Shown here piece after piece: positions 63,605 through 64,000 of a stretch of 64,000 nt of DNA. The notes beneath the pieces are model-generated. The model worked only from the letters and a program-made list of their open reading frames with translations. It was not told the DNA's origin and did not search any database. Location: contig JALHMQ010000003.1 of assembly GCA_022843955.1 (NCBI GenBank), positions 186,001-250,000 on the forward strand, written 5' to 3'. Position 1 is the first letter of the stretch. Every line of letters starts with the position of its first letter. Source of the stretch: Burkholderiaceae bacterium. GTDB lineage: Bacteria; Pseudomonadota; Gammaproteobacteria; Burkholderiales; Burkholderiaceae_F. Both the position numbers and the translations under genes were made by a program.

Positions 63605-64000
63605 TTACATGCGCTTCTTGGCCAGGCGCTCGTGGATCTCGCGCACGCCCACCAGCGCAGCGCTGCCGTAGTACCGGTGGTACTCGGCGACCATTTCTCC
63701 CTTCACCAGCACCGGGTCGGTGGCGGCGAGCGCCTTGGCTTCATCGATGTCGCGCACCGCGAAGACGAACAGTCCGCGCCAGCCATCCACGCCGTCCAGC
63801 GGCCCGGCCAGCACCAGCTTGCCGTCGTCCGACAGGCGCTTCATGTTGGCAAAGTGGCCGCGGAACATCTCGTCGCGCGCTGGCCCGGCGGGCATCTTGT
63901 TGGGACCGGTCTTCAGGATCACCAGCACATACGGACGCATGCCGTAGTCGTCGGCGCCGAAGCGGGCGGCGAGCGTTTCGTCATAGGTCGCACTGGGCGG
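63605..64000 (-). CDS. YciI-like protein, partial (N-terminus beyond right edge)
   Basis: A minus-strand frame of 132 codons runs off the right edge, ending at 63605. It contains PPSATYDETLAARFGADDYG just inside the edge, then MRPYVLVILKTGPNKMPAG, NMKRLSDDGKLVLAGPLDG and AVRDIDEAKALAATDPVL, matching the YCII-related domain in which an Asp/His pair is implicated in activity. The sequence before the internal ATG at 63940 is clearly coding, so that ATG is not the start. Similar proteins with this N-terminal linker carry signal peptides, but that part is not visible here. Confidence 0.8.
   Translation of the reverse strand, partial: PPSATYDETLAARFGADDYGMRPYVLVILKTGPNKMPAGPARDEMFRGHFANMKRLSDDGKLVLAGPLDGVDGWRGLFVFAVRDIDEAKALAATDPVLVKGEMVAEYHRYYGSAALVGVREIHERLAKKRM

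Noticed and set aside
55824-64000. Integron gene-cassette array with attC sites
   Set aside because: Small same-strand genes suggested cassettes, but I found no regularly placed attC core pairs (GTTRRRY / RYYYAAC) between genes and no integrase.

Overview
The window is high-GC DNA from a betaproteobacterium, most likely order Burkholderiales. The indicators are the argD-argF / DUF3579 / rpsT / murJ neighbourhood, the glycine-riboswitch-controlled gcvT-gcvH-gcvP locus with sdaA close by, an AlgZ/AlgR-type two-component pair and a bifunctional MnmC. This assignment is inferred from gene content and order. I found no rRNA, tRNA, CRISPR array or complete insertion sequence.

Layout. 0-8 kb: a partial unknown gene, argF and argD (minus), a GMC oxidoreductase, DUF3579, rpsT (minus), murJ and a SirB1-type transglutaminase-like protein. 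8-13.4 kb (minus): peroxiredoxin, gamma-glutamyltranspeptidase lipoprotein, an SDR dehydrogenase, a secreted hypothetical and a D-threonine aldolase-like enzyme. 13.6-18.8 kb: dcd, an HDOD-GAF protein followed by a decayed tandem copy of its 3' end, then an operon for a secreted protein, histidine kinase and LytTR regulator. 19-32 kb is amino-acid metabolism: an Orn/Lys/Arg decarboxylase, a tandem glycine riboswitch, gcvT-gcvH-(secreted protein)-gcvP and sdaA. Between gcvP and sdaA lie an EAL-HDOD protein, a chemoreceptor remnant and two membrane proteins. Together the gcv genes and sdaA break down glycine and serine to C1 units and pyruvate.

32-47 kb: a SARP-like regulator divergent from a methyltransferase-cupin pair, an AI-2E-type permease, a GH15 hydrolase with otsB and an MscS channel, then a translationally coupled pair. 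That pair is a degenerate CHAT plus transglutaminase-like protein and an alpha/beta-hydrolase, and it is the best candidate for an undescribed conflict or defence module. It is followed by ettA and a minus-strand cluster with an Ivy-type lysozyme inhibitor, a membrane protein and a cysteine-rich secreted protein. 47.9-55.8 kb: a large BTAD-AAA-TPR regulator, a 71-aa small protein, a YedF-like protein, a GNAT acetyltransferase, mnmC and a HAD phosphatase.

55.9-64 kb is accessory. It starts with an AT-richer segment holding a RelA/SpoT synthetase fused to TPR-like repeats and a one-TM protein. A LysE-type exporter follows, bracketed by repeats and by a truncated duplicate of the next P-loop gene. 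After that come small stand-alone genes (YdeI-like, DUF4386, cupin, DUF4440-like, two YciI-like) and a glutathione S-transferase remnant. The first and last genes run off the window edges.
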